From Phorcus lineatus (taxonomy: Eukaryota; Mollusca; Gastropoda; Trochida; Trochidae): a stretch of DNA of 64,000 nt. The stretch spans positions 38,687,194-38,751,193 of the forward strand of contig OV121086.1 in assembly GCA_921293015.1 (NCBI GenBank), read 5' to 3'. Below are positions 1 to 11,869 of the stretch, in pieces. Numbering within the stretch: the first letter of the stretch is position 1; each line of letters begins with the position of its first letter. The notes beneath the pieces were generated by a model that searched no databases, was not told where the DNA came from, and worked only from the letters and a program-made list of their open reading frames with translations. The position numbers and the translations under genes are program-made.

Positions 1-334
1 TTGTCAAAATCGGGTAATTATTTCAAAAGTTACATGCAACGACGTCCCGAAAATCGCTACCGCCAGATTTTCAGGCCAAAATCCCCACTCACGGAAAACA
101 GCAAAAACTCACCGTTTAACATCGTTTATTGATTCCAGCAATGTTGACAACACCAATGGAGAGCTCGATTCGATCGGCGACATCGAACTCCATGTTCACA
201 ATATGAGAACAGTACCTAATTATTGTTTCTACGAGTGCTAGCATACATTTTATCAAAAATCATCTGGTTTGCGGTTGTCTTGTCTGCCATAATAGTGGCC
301 TTGACATTCATTTGACCTCGTAGCCGCAGCAAAT
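1..334. repeat. Left arm of a near-perfect inverted repeat
   Basis: The reverse complement of these 334 bases matches 5659-5992 with five substitutions and no gaps (about 98.5% identity by eye). Similarity stops abruptly at 334 on the inner side. The outer limit is unknown because the arm runs into the window edge. The few mismatches and absence of gaps suggest either a recent inverted duplication or homogenisation between arms. Each arm carries the same short start-proximal reading frames, described at the right arm, so it contains gene-like sequence and not simple repeat. An assembly artefact around a haplotype boundary is the alternative; read depth and spanning long reads would tell. Confidence 0.93.
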
Positions 335-617
335 AAGTAAGTGAGCGAACTCCGAACTCTGATCGAACTCCTCACAGTCCTTTCAATACCAACAACACAA
401 CGTGGTCGAAAAACGTTTAGGATTTTTAGACGTGTCCACCTTACCACAAACAACTGGAGCTGTTGTTTTTTTGGAAATTAGTCACATATAGTAATTTAAA
501 AGAGCCTTTTTAGGAGTTTAAATTTTTATGTCTGAATCGGCAAAGGAAAAAACTATTCTCCAACTCCAGGCGCTTCGAATCACTTCTCTCCGCTGCTGGT
601 AGTGCTTTGAATAATTA
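335..617. promoter_or_regulatory. Possible bidirectional promoter between the left-arm frame and the small gene
   Basis: This 283-bp stretch separates two head-to-head frames: the left-arm frame on the minus strand and the four-exon gene candidate on the plus strand. It lies outside the inverted repeat, so the right-arm copy lacks it. It contains a short frame starting ATGTCTGAATCGG at 530 that closes at TAG near 603. I see no TATA box placed convincingly. The promoter role is inferred only from gene order. Confidence 0.2.
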
Positions 618-1774
618 ATGGACCGATGCCTTCAATTTCCAAGCCTCCATCAGGTAAGCATCGACGTATACTATGTTTTCACTGATAATAATTGTTTTTT
701 AATTGCCATGACATTTATCATTTGAACATCAATTTATTATTTTACTTTAGTGATTGTTTAAACATCTCTAAAATGTTATTATGAATCTAATTACTTTGCC
801 AATATTCTATCCCAAAAAAACCCAATAAGACACGCTTCATTGATTATTGATTTTAAATGAAAGTGCCATGTTTTTAACATATATATGACAATAATACCAA
901 CTTTATCGATTAGGTATGCATGGCTTTTGAAAATTTCAAGGTGCTATATCTGTATATGATTATAAAATATATATGTGAAACTAGAATAGGTAAATGATTA
1001 GTTCAATTAAGTTTGAAACCATTTTAAATTAACAAATCAACAGTTTGAAAAAAAGTCTTAGTCATGATTTTTATTTTGGATTTCAGATGAAGGCATGGCA
1101 CAGAATACTTATAAACAGTAAGTATTTGATTGAGAATTTATGTCATTTTAATGATCTGGTTATCAATTTGATATAACACCATCAAATGTATTTACCAGCA
1201 CTTCTATTTCTAAGCTGCTCAATATTTGATTTTTATTCAAGACTGTTAGAATACCTGAATTATTCCCATTTTGTAATATCATATTTATACATGTAGATAA
1301 TTTAAAGATTGAGCCTTCCGAATTACACTTACAAACTGATGGTGACAGCTGGTTAATAGCCTTCTGGCTTTTTGTAATAAATATCTAATATATTATCATG
1401 ATATGAAACTATGTTCTGAATTTACTGACAAACATTGTGAAATACAATATATTTAAAATGAAACAACAGGAGAAAATCCCAAATTTTAAACATATTAAAG
1501 AGGATATTAAAACTGCATATTTTGTTGCCCGATTTAACGCTTCACAAACTGTAAATATGATAGCTTTATGAATTTCTGGTCAATTTGTCATCTTTGTCTG
1601 AAGTATTAGATTAGTTTTTAATTATTACTATTTTCAACCTACTGTCGGAATTGATTTTGAATATAAGATTGCCTATCCATTATATCTTGTATACATTAAT
1701 GAAATATTACTTGTGTAAAATTTGTTCATGTTGGGAACTGTTATTCTAATATGTGTTTTTTTGTATGGAGTTTC

Positions 1775-1805
<31 letters not shown>

Positions 1806-2917
1806 AATAATATATGATCATGTACATATCTATTCATTTGGGTAAAAGTTTCTAAAGAGAGTAGCAGAGCAAGTATGGTTTTAATTTGACAAGCACAAAT
1901 ACATGATGTAGCCTAGAATTATCCAAAAAAATAATAATTTAAGAAATAAAAGGATGAAATGTACATTGTTTAAAATATAGAAGTGTTTTTTCAAAAAAGA
2001 TTCTCTCTTTGCAGGCATGTGTCTCAATACAGGAGGAGAGAGTGGAGACACTTTTCTATCATTATTTGAAAGTTTTCAGGTAAGCACAACAGCCACAATC
2101 TAAAGATTTGGATCATTGCATGATATACCTTTTAATTTTTTTGTTAATGTATTTCAGCAGATAATGTAGAGTATTAGATATATGCCACTGAGACATGATC
2201 AAGTTGAAATATGTTTGTCAAGGTAATTTTTGTTTAGATATATTACTTAATAGTTGTGTTTACCATGAGTGAGAAAAGGGAAGACAATTGTCACAACAGG
2301 TTCAATGGGAGGAGAGGTAGTGGAAGGGCCTAACCATGGGGGAAAATAAGGAGATAACAAGGGGGCTTTAGGGTTATTGGTTAGGTACCATGTCTTAAGC
2401 TGTTGTTAATGCTGTATGAAACTTTTTTGGTGAAAAGTGTCACTTTGTTTCTAGAGTTTGATTGAGAAATTCTGTAAAAGAGGCAAAAGAAATCCAACTT
2501 AAATATAAAACCTATTTATTTCAGCTATCTTAAAAGCAAAATGCTGTAATCATAAATGTTTATACAACACACCTTTACCAATGTAGATTATGATTAACCA
2601 AATATTAAGTTCCATGATTGTTTGAATTATGAGAGCAACCACTTTGACTATACTTTGTTATTTTAAATGTTAGTTTGTAACATTAAATACAATTAATATT
2701 GTAGTACTTGAGGAGCTATAATGACAATGGAACAATATTTTTTTGCCTCATATTTAATTTGGTTCCAATTTATATTTTTCAGTTACAAGATTCAGTATCA
2801 AGAGGGGACAGTTTAATCTGGAGAATATCCTTGCTGCATACATGGAAAAGAATCTCTAATACATGGACACTCTTGAAACTTTTCTGCTATTGTAATTCAA
2901 TAAAATCTTCAAATAAA
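618..2917 (+). CDS. Small four-exon gene candidate (possibly a decayed copy)
   Basis: Four exons can be placed with canonical signals: up to 653 (donor GTAAGC), 1087-1117 (acceptor TTTCAG, donor GTAAGT), 2015-2079 (acceptor TTTGCAG, donor GTAAGC), and 2783 onward (acceptor TTTTTCAG), with AATAAA at 2899 and again near 2912. Reading A starts at ATG 618 (MDRCLQFPSLHQ), stays open through every junction and stops at 2996-2998, beyond the polyA signals. Reading B starts at ATG 626 (MPSISKPPSDEG), looks more protein-like (QYRRREWRHF; RGQFNLENILAAYMEKNL) and stops at TAA 2857-2859 just before the polyA signal, but carries one in-frame TGA at 2067-2069. Both readings respect the same splice phases. 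The gene lies inside the inverted repeat, head to head with the left-arm frame. I do not recognise the product. Confidence 0.45.
1777..1804. repeat. Poly-A tract (28 A)
   Basis: An uninterrupted run of about 28 A on the + strand, followed by AATAATAA, in the third intron of the small gene candidate. It could be the tail of a retroposed insertion or a simple expansion. I see no clear retroposon body in front of it. Confidence 0.9.
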
Positions 2918-5658
2918 ATAAATAAATTGACTATCAATGAATTTATTTGTGAGGATTCTTTAATATGTTTTTGTATATATATACAGACATACAAGTGAGT
3001 CCCCAATTAAGAAAACAATACATTTACTTTCATCACTTATATCCAATTATATTGATTGTATTGAATTCAATTGATTCTTATTATTTGATATGTGATAATT
3101 ATAGGTGCCATTAGCCTTCAAAGAACTAAACGTGTGTTTTGTAGAGTGTAAAATAGATATTTCATGTGTTTCATGAATTTCTAGCCACCTATGGATAACA
3201 CCTCCCTTTTCAAAGTTTTAGTTTAATACCATTAACCATGAGGAATTGTTAACACTTTGCATATCTTAGATGATCAGTAGGTTGTACTTCATAAAAGCCT
3301 TTCATGATGTTTTTATGAATATTTAAAAGGTTGAGTTGATAAATTTCAAAGGATGTTCAATACTGAATACAAATACTTTTATGACTATAATATACACATC
3401 AATAATAGGCAAGGAAAGTTTATTTTGGCATAACTTGTAATGAGTGCTTAACAGTAGGTGAAATATGGGCTACAAATCAAATCTGTCTGTTTCGTGCTGG
3501 ATATATAACAGATGATGTACAAAGAATGTGTTTTTAGATTTTCAATTATAATTTCTACATCAAATATTCTATGCCAATTGAATTAAACTGCAAGCAAATA
3601 AGTGATTCAATTTCACTTTTCACCTCATCTAGCCTGACATGGGACGGTGTCCTTATATAATTTTGTGTACCAATTCCTTGACTACTAAGGATCTAAATTT
3701 ATAAATTTGGTGACCTAAGAAAGGCCTCTAGGGCCACTCCTAAAGCCTATTTTCATTTTTTTCTCCTGAAGATGATAGTGAAGAAACCTGTACATTCTAA
3801 TGAGGATTCTAAACTATATATTATATATCTTGTTTGTCCCTGACTAAAGTCACACAGGTCATGGCCTTATAAATATCTTCTTCTTTAATAATCTTAATAA
3901 AGCTAAGAAAGATGGAATATTTATATGCTCCATAAGCGATTGGTATGACAATACTATGGCCTAGTGATAGTAGATTTTAAAGACTGATGAGCTCCAGGGT
4001 CATGACTCTATTCTTTTAAAACTGAGAAAAATATTACAGAACTGATGTGCCTCTGAGCCTGTGAACCTTGTAAAAAGGTTGAGTGTGTATCACTGTTAAG
4101 GTTTGTGTTATTTTATCACGCTCAACTCAAATTAATTTCAGTGAGCTTAATTAATTTCTTTGAAGTGTAAAAAAGGTAGAGCCTTCATTTGATTACAATT
4201 CTAACCATTACAGACATGTTTATGAAACTAAAGAGTTTATTGCTTGCAAGGCAAACAAATTCAGGACATTTTGGGGAAAATGCCCTCATACGCAAATATT
4301 CTAAAAAATATAACTAAATCAGATTTATTGCATTTGAAACAGCAATTAAAGATACAAGTACTGTGCCAGTCTGGAGATATGTCACTTCAGACATGCTTTT
4401 TATGACCTTATACATAATAAAATATACTGATTACTTTAAGAATGAAATTTATTATGTTATTTATTGGACACACTGTTAATGTTTGTTCCTTTATTGGGGA
4501 GAGACTGGCCTTATTTTAGTAACTTAAATCAAATCACCTTTTCATGAGGCATAAAAATCTACCTTTCAACTGAAGTTATAAGAAAAGTTATTTTTTCAAC
4601 ATGATTATACATAACTGTTAATAAGTTTTAATGCAGCATATTGTAACTTAATATGTTTTTGTTGTTTTAATCTTTTAACTATGAAAATCAAAATTGCTTC
4701 CAATAAAGAAAACTAAGGTAACCTTCCAAGCGAGGCATTGCATTTATGCCCCTAACCACCAGGGTGGTTGAACAGTATGAATTACAAAATACAAGTCATT
4801 ATCAATGATTGCTATCCACATCTTTTATGATTTACATGATCTCACTCCTGAGCCAAGCCAATATTGATAAAAATATATAATTCTGTCTGACCTCTGAAAA
4901 ATAAATATCCCCTTTTTTGTCGAACACAGTTTTGATAATTTTAATCATATCACTATTGTTTGAAGAAATAAAATTAAATCACCTATCTAATTGTAACAGA
5001 GGTACTCTATAGTCTATATGGTATAATGGTTAACTTATTTTATTAAATAATGTATCTGAACTGCACATCAAATATTCAACATGGAAGTAGTTTATCTACG
5101 GTAGAATTAGGAGTTGCTTTCAAATTTGCCTTTGAGATTCAAACCTCTTTACAAATTCTTTTAATTTTTGAATATTTTCTTTTCCAATTATAAAACATAA
5201 CTGAGTTTTAAAAATATATGCTTCAATTAAGAAGGATAGCGAAATCTATCAAGTTAATGTTGGTAACAGGTTAATATTATATATGCCATCACTTTTTGGA
5301 GCAAAAGATCAAAACAATATTTTTAGGTAAACCGAGTAAAAGTTGTTTATATATTATTTAATAAAACATGAAAAATCATACTAATAAGTATATTGTTCTA
5401 CATGAATTACCAAAAAAAATTTTTGTCAATTAAAGTTTATGTTGCGATTTTCTAACGATTCGTTTGAAATTTTGACATTTGCCAATTGTCGAATAATTTC
5501 ATATTTCTGGAACGTTTAAAAAAATTTATGATTTGTCCCATAGTTATAAAGAACGAGTTTATTTAATATTTTGGTCTCATTAAAACACACACGACTACAG
5601 AAGGGAATTTAATAGAAAATACTCAATGTTAATTTCTACCAAATCCTATAATTTTTAA
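2918..5658. other. AT-rich stretch with no recognisable gene
   Basis: This is the interior of the inverted repeat downstream of the small gene candidate. It is AT-rich, with stops in all frames, no convincing exons and no repeat I recognise. Confidence 0.6.
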
Positions 5659-5992
5659 ATTTGCTGCGGCTACGAGGTCAAATGAATGTCAAGGCCACTG
5701 TTATGGCAGACAAGACAACAGCAAAGCAGATGATTTTTGATAAAATGTATGCTAGCACTCGTAGAAACAATAATTAGGTGCTGTTCTCATATTGTGAACA
5801 TGGAGTTCGATGTCGCCGATCGAATCGAGCTCTCCATTGGTGTTGTCAACATTGCTGGAATCAATAAACGATGTTAAACGGTGAGTTTTTGCTGTTTTCC
5901 GTGAGTGGGGATTTTGGCCTGAAAATCTGGCGGTAGCGCTTTTCGGGACGTCGTTGCATGTAACTTTTGAAATAATTACCCGATTTTGACAA
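5659..5992. repeat. Right arm of a near-perfect inverted repeat
   Basis: This is the inverted copy of 1-334. On the + strand it reads outward, to the right. It holds a 24-codon frame at 5703-5777 that starts MADKTTAKQMIF and ends in TAG. The left arm has N in place of K at residue 8. A second frame starts at an ATG with a good Kozak context (GAACATGG) near 5801, reads MEFDVADRIEL, and closes before a donor-like GGTGAGT near 5880. Both arms keep these frames. That fits a duplicated first exon with upstream reading frames, but neither frame has a recognisable family. Confidence 0.93.
5703..5777 (+). CDS. Short frame in the repeat arm, possible first exon or upstream ORF (right copy)
   Basis: This is a 24-codon open frame, MADKTTAKQMIF... 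to ...TRRNNN and TAG, inside the inverted-repeat arm. Its twin lies on the minus strand in the left arm and differs at two codons, one synonymous (ACA/ACC) and one K/N. The sequence just after TAG is GTGCTG on the right and GTACTG on the left, so a splice donor there is possible but would include the stop. It may be an upstream ORF, a first exon with a longer spliced reading, or chance. I do not recognise the peptide. A conserved ATGGCAGAC start and low GC are the only support. Confidence 0.25.
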   Translation: MADKTTAKQMIFDKMYASTRRNNN

Positions 5993-6289
5993 TTCATAGC
6001 TCGTTTTGTAGGGAAATCATTTAGCTTTCGAATCGTAGTGAACAATTTGTCCAGAAAAATTATTTTGGATGCGAAAACTGACTTTGTTCGAGCATGGGGT
6101 GGTTTGGTCGTTACATCCCTTTCCTTTTATATAGTAGTAGGGTAGGGTCTATGGGTATATATGTCTTTCTAAAGCTATTTCTAAGCGATACACGCCCCTG
6201 TGAGGCGGGGGTATAATTAGGATCAGACAAGACCTTTCACTCATCCCTGGTGGTGACTGGCTTTGACGACAAAACAAATTACATCCCTT

Positions 6290-6700
6290 TTAGCCATGAC
6301 GAAATCTGTTCAGTTGTTACCTTCCCAGGTGAGTTACGCAGGAAAAACAGATCGTTGTGCAAGTAAACTTTCCTGACGACTGGGGGCATTACTCACACTG
6401 AAAAACATTGGAGCAACGAGGAATCCATGTAACGTTTTGTTGACAAAGTCATTGACCCGCATGTGATCTCGACACTGACAAGCTTGTCCTATCAGATGAC
6501 CAGAGAGCTCTGTGCATTTTTTATGTCTACAAAGCCCATCGAACCGATAGCCTTAGAATCTACTTCAGGACAAAAACATGGAATTTGTGTACGTGCCAGC
6601 TTCATGCACTGACAAGCTTCAACCATTGGATTTGGCTGTTAACTAGAACTTCAAAGATGAGCTGAAACACGCATTCCAGTATGTTATGCGTTTGGCGATT
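6290..6700 (+). pseudogene. Broken pogo/Tigger-like DDE transposase fragment
   Basis: Translating successive frames gives a string of hallmarks of pogo-related DDE transposases with degenerate breaks: LLPSQVSYAGKTDRC near 6318-6360, HTEKHWSNEESM then a stop near 6397-6430, VDKVIDPHV, SDDQRALCIF followed by VYKAHRTDSL near 6490-6555, and FVYVPASCTDKLQPLDLAVN, a stop, then FKDELKHAF near 6580-6680. In the family the residue after the CIF-like strand is a catalytic Asp; here it reads Tyr. At least two frame changes and two stops show it is dead. It encodes only the catalytic half; I see no N-terminal HTH region. It lies just outside the right arm of the inverted repeat. Confidence 0.8.
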
Positions 6701-7940
6701 GCGTAGGATAGGTCCAAACTTCAGCGTCACGCACAATAATATTATATCCTTTATAAGGCCAAGGTTATTTCTAAAGTCTCTATTACTAAATAAACATTAC
6801 TCCTTAATACTTTTTTAGATGATAAAGTTTTCAGCTCATTAGATTTATGATAAACAATTTCAGCATTTTCAAACGGCCCCCCATAACGGAAAGAATTGCT
6901 TTTGATTTGTTTACATTAACAACTAACCCCTAACAATTTTTTTTCGAAAACTTTAAATTGTCCATGTTAATCAGCAACAAATTTTGTAACCGATACAAAG
7001 TTGCCAACGGAAAAATGCTTCTTGAGTATTGTTCAAAACAACTTTTCAGAAAGTGACATCCTTCCGAGGATATGCATTTATAGCCCAATACAATCTACGA
7101 ACAATATGGAACTAACTTTTTTCGTGATGTGTTTTTGGTTCTAAATTAACCGGAAAAACCAAAAAGATGTTGAGATAACCCTTTGAAAGCTTAGTTTTCT
7201 TCTGATAAAAGAGTGTGTAGACCAAAGCATTTAAAATACATATATTTAATAACCACTTTTATCATTTTGCTTCTGAAATTGTACTTTCATCAGAGGAATT
7301 CCAGAGGAAGGTTGATGGATATGATACCCAAGTTTAAACATTCAGAAAAGACTGTTAAAATCAAGTATGATATCTAAACAATACTTTAGACAGACCAATT
7401 CATAGACGCCAATCTGACATTACACCTGATTTCAAACTGTGAATAATTTCACATGGATAAAGAACATTTTCCTGTGTTTCAAAAAATTACAGAAACAACT
7501 TATACAGACAACGTGAAACCATCAATGAATGACATGATAATGTAAAAGTGATCTGAAATATCGGTAGAATACAACTAGCAAACGTTTGGTTGGAGATGAT
7601 TCTAAAACCTTTTTCTATCTCAAAATGTGATTAAGAATCTTGACACATTGATTCGTTTGGTATTATGCCCGATTTTCATCTTCACGAAACTTGTATCAAT
7701 TTGTCATCTAAGGCAATGATAGATCTGTTCGCAAGACTCAAAACCCACAATTAGTTCATTGAAAACACTGATTGTCCCTACATTGCCGTTTCTTCATTCT
7801 CCAATACACTATCATCACAATTGAAGCCTGGGGTTGTTAAATCAAGTCATCCCTATACTTTGACAGCACCGTATTTGCATGTATCTTCTGTGGCCGATTG
7901 TCATCACACTGAACTACAATTGAATACTTTAGAATAATAT
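6700..7940. other. Gene-free stretch with one dispersed repeat copy
   Basis: There are no exons or known elements apart from 7665-7800, which has a second, diverged direct copy at 17495-17640 (shared words include TTCATCTTCACG/TTGAATCTTCACG, TCATCTAAGGCAATGAT/TCATTTAGGGCAATGAT, and GTTCATTGAAAA/GTCCATTGAAAA). Confidence 0.5.
7665..7800 (+). repeat. Dispersed repeat, copy 1
   Basis: It aligns by eye with 17495-17640 in the same orientation, with shared blocks in the same order (CTTCACG, GGCAATGAT, CATTGAAAA, CATTGCC). No terminal structure or coding content is visible. The family is unknown. Confidence 0.55.
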
Positions 7941-7944
7941 ATCC

Positions 7945-8260
7945 ATTTATATAGCGCTAAACTCTACTATGACGTGCTCATAGCGCATACAAGAGTCATG
8001 GATCATTATTACCCTGGTCTAACCCAAGCTGCTGATTCAGCGCTTAAAGGTCACCTCCAACACAATCTAAACCAGGTACCCAATTAGTACTGCTGGGCGA
8101 ACAGAAGCACATTTTGAATAAAGTCCCATGCTAAAGGAGACACCACAAGTTTCTCAGCTCGTGTCTCAGTGTGGGGCAGGGAATAACCCTTGAACTCTCA
8201 GTTATACAGCAACGATCGAGTAACCCACCCATCCGGGTAAGCCACGCCAGATGTTGCTGA
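7945..8260. repeat. Dispersed repeat with GGTACCCAATTAGTACTGCTGG core
   Basis: This block is GC-richer than its surroundings and contains CAGGTACCCAATTAGTAC followed by AAGTCCCATGCTAAAGGAGA. I remember a similar run (GGTACCCATTTA...CCTTGCTCAAGG) as a widespread repeat in marine invertebrate genomes. It has no open frame. Family assignment is from memory only. Confidence 0.5.
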
Positions 8261-8892
8261 ACTTCAGTGAAGCGATAAGTTTTAAAATGATATTCAAACT
8301 TTGATGATAAAAAGAAGGTTCATTATTTAAACAATGTATTATGATATCCAGCCTATAGAAATTTTAATGTACCTAGTCTAATTTTACCATTTCATGTTCT
8401 TTATGTTCAACAAAATGTGCTTTGTTTATTAAGGTATCTCTGATATCGAGAATTGAATAACTGAAATATATTGCATTTAGATCACACCTAAACATCATGT
8501 GTAACTTATTGTACGCAATTATCTTAAACGGGTCGAAGGTCCTTTTATCGAAAATCATAGGAATAATGTCGACAAAACCTATGAAAGGTGAAATCTAAAT
8601 CATTCCTATTAAAGACATGAGGTAAACAAATTGAAATGGATATCTATTCTGGTAAAAGTTTACATAAATGTTGTAATTTTAATTTTTTACACCTGCAATA
8701 TCTACTTCACTTATGCCGTATAAATGTGCATGGTATAATCAAAACAAATCACCAAAGAATTTCCAATAGAAGCATACGGTAAAAGTAAAACAGTGAGTAG
8801 CAGTTTCAGGTTAAGAGAGTGGATTAACCTCGAAAATAGAATACGACCTCAGAACGCCAATTCAGACAAACTAGATAAAGACTAAATACGAA

Positions 8893-8975
8893 CTAGTGAG
8901 TGAGTTGTAGTTTAACGTGCTTTGAATAATATTTCAGTTATTAAACACGTGGATGACAAGCATCCAAAAGAGAGT
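8893..8975 (+). repeat. Vetigastropod-type GTGAGTGAGT repeat, fragment
   Basis: It reads GTGAGTGAGTTGTAGTTTAACGTGCTTTGAATAATATTTCAG, the diverged head of the dispersed repeat seen also near 10495, 28156 and 61439. This family is the main reason for suggesting a vetigastropod host. Confidence 0.6.
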
Positions 8976-9518
8976 GGACAGAGAAGGGAGAAAGGGATCG
9001 AAAGACTGAGGGAAAAGACGGAAAGAAAGACATAGTGACAGATAGAAAACAGGTTTCAGAAGGACTCAAATTTAGTCTGGCTATCTACCCGTCGACCTGT
9101 CCAGCTTGAGTGTCCCTACAAGGAGCATGAAATCTCCAGCTGGCATAGCTCTTATGGTCTCTGAAGCACCGCAAACCACCACACCACGTTAAGGTATTGA
9201 GTCCAGTGGTGGAAAACCACTTATAGCAATAACACGAATATGAGTGGAGATCCGTCCAACATTTATTAAATGAAACTGGATTCTTCCTGCTGTAAATTAC
9301 ACTGCACAAGTAAGTGAAACATTTAACCCAAACATTTAAATTTCACAACATTTTTTCAATTCGGTGAACACCGTATTGTAGACTATCTAAAGGCATTCAA
9401 ATTTTGTGATACTTTGTAAAATTTTAAACTTTCTATTTCAGAAGTGATATTTTGCTGTTTTTACAGGATTCGTGCTGTATCACCTTTTTGCTTTTGCGAT
9501 CAATTTCATTTCATTAAG

Positions 9519-9690
9519 AGGGTAGAATAGCGCAGTGGTTAGTGCTTTCTGCTTCGGATCAGGCATGAGGTTCATGGTTCGAATCCCGTCAGGGGCTCGG
9601 CAACTTTGTCGGGATAGAGAACTGTTCTTTATCAAATGAGCGGCCTATTTCCCGTTGATCTCTTCACAATGGTACGATCAGACACTTAAC
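9519..9690 (+). repeat. tRNA-derived SINE-like element
   Basis: The head has an A-box-like TAGCGCAGTGGTTAG at about 9529 and a strong B box GGTTCGAATCCC at about 9574, spaced as in a tRNA gene. The acceptor arms do not pair well and a non-tRNA body follows (GGGATAGAGAACTG...), so it is not an intact tRNA. It is a polymerase III SINE remnant. No other copy is obvious in the window. Confidence 0.65.
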
Positions 9691-10490
9691 GCTTTCTTAA
9701 TTATTTGAAACAAGAAATATCCAGCGGGTAACATTTAGAAGAATTTTCGAGTGTATAACAAAGAGATTTAAATTAAAGTCATCACTGATAACAGAAATTC
9801 ACATTCACGGAAAATTTGTCAATTATCAAACTAAATTCATAAAATAATCTGAGTTGAAATCTAATATATATTTTTAAACAATTTATCCGTCTAAAATTTA
9901 GATCTAACCCTTTTGTAAATAAAATAAGGGGGACTATGGACAATTAAGGAAATGAAAACTGCAAACACATGATGTTAACATCGACACTGGTTACAAAATC
10001 GCCATTCTCTATGAAACAAAACAAGCTAGAAATACACAGGTCATTAATATGCTGTCTGTCTGTGTAAGGGAAAACGAAAGCCTGCTTGAAAGTCATCAGG
10101 TTCTTAACCTACGCAATTCTTCACGAGTTCAAATTAAGCGCCATAAAAGAAGTCTGGGTCATCTGTTTGTGAGCAATTTCTTCTGACTGATCTCAATGCT
10201 GATTAAATTTCACGCAGAGAAACGTTATTAGGTGAAAGGTCGCATAAGCTAAAGGTTACCCAATGGCTGAAACAGATAAATATACATAATTAACTCAAGA
10301 GGGTGTATACGAAATACCAGCTTTCTGTCACTCACTCGCCCCCTCGTGAGATGATAGCTTTATTTCGTAAACGCCCCTTGTGTCATCATGTATCTATTTC
10401 TATACGCAGTAAGGTGTGGGTGAAATTCTACGTTAAATTTCAGCGCAGTAGCACCATTGTTTCTCTCGCAGGTTTCACCACATGGCCACA
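9691..10490. other. Gene-free AT-rich stretch
   Basis: No exons, repeats or RNA genes that I can recognise. Short open frames here do not have coding character. Confidence 0.5.
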
Positions 10491-10494
10491 ATAG

Positions 10495-10630
10495 CGTTGT
10501 GGGTTTCTCCTTGAAGCGGCGTTAAATCCCAATTCACCGTACCTCATTTCTATAAATCTCACGCCGCTAATGGATGAAATATTGCCCATGCGGCGTTACA
10601 CAATAACTCACTCACTCACTCACTCACTCC
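10495..10630 (-). repeat. Vetigastropod-type repeat, reverse copy with ACTC tandem
   Basis: It runs from GGCGTTAAATCCCAATTC through GCGGCGTTACACAATAAC into (ACTC)n ending at about 10628. It is the reverse complement of the GAGTGAGT...TAACGCCGC...CAATATTTCA family seen at 61439. It has two inverted TAACGCCGC-like blocks. Confidence 0.7.
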
Positions 10631-11869
10631 TGCTGTAAAGGACGTTTGGACATGCTATAGATACATGTACAACTCTATTTCTCTGAGTGATGTAAGTATG
10701 TTCGCATATTGACCCTTACGTGATCCGGCAATTATAGTTTAATCTGCCATATTTAAAAGGAACACAACAGTCCGGTTGTAACAACGATCACTACAGAATC
10801 ACAACACTATCACAACATCTTTTTTTGAAAATGTATTATACGAAAATCAGTAATACAAATAAATGTGACATAAATTTTAAACGTTGCCCCTCGTTTTTAT
10901 TTTAAACATGAACTTGATACGGTACTGTTTTAATGGGTAAGAGGTTTTTTTGTTAGTCTGAATTGCTCATCATAGAATTCGATGTAGAAAAATAATTAAA
11001 ACCAATTGAAGAGGAAAGCGAAGACCAAAGGAGTATCAACATTATACCCATAGGCAATGTATGCCATCCTTGAGTTTCAACAAACATCTCTCAATGTAAC
11101 AATTTTTTCATTGTTTACATCTCGTTCGCTAATAGATGCTAAATTATATTTATGGTATGTAGTCTCTAATGAAACAAGCCCTGGAAAGAAAGAGAGAAGG
11201 TAGAACAAAAAAATTCGATGAAAGCATGGAAAGTAGTTTTGTCGCTCAAATCCAATGTTCACACAATTCGATAAGCCAAATTTTAGGTCATTTAAGTTAT
11301 GACATGATCTTAAAGAATCGGTGTACTAAATATCTGGCCCTTGTTGTGATTGATGTAGATTGAAGAATTCGTATTGGACGTGTCAATGCACTCTATTGTT
11401 TGGTATTGTTTTCGGTCAGTTGATGTTTCATTACCGGTTCAGTTAATGCTGTTTGTTTTGAGAATGTAAATGAGATAACAAAAACCAGTCGAATCGATTT
11501 CTTGAACAATAACATTAATTCTATTTAAAAATCTTATAAAAGAAAATACATTTATTACAGGTGTCCGGTCTTCATCAACTTTATGAATTTTATTCTGATA
11601 TGTTTGCGAACCACAATGACACTTGTTTTCGCTGTGATTTTTTTCAGACAATGTTATCGCTAATAGTTTTGCAATATATTTTCATTTTCATATACAAAGC
11701 CAAAACGTGTTGTGGCCCCAAACTTTTAACATAGTACTATATTGTTAAAAGAGTTTAAGTAAAACAGAATGAATATTTGAATAAGGAGTTTGTAAATATC
11801 AAGAAAACAGTTCATGCGCTGTTACATGAACGTACTTAAGGAATAGCAGGACCTTCTGGCATGTAAGAA

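Noticed and set aside
2067-2069. Selenocysteine reading of the in-frame TGA
   Set aside because: No SECIS-like core recognised in the short 3' UTR; kept only as one option in the finding.
5752-6045. 97-codon minus-strand frame across the right repeat arm
   Set aside because: It is antisense to the outward frames and is not kept as an exon; similarity between arms is explained by the repeat itself.
9519-9597. Intact tRNA gene
   Set aside because: A and B boxes are good but the acceptor and anticodon stems do not pair; it is a SINE head.
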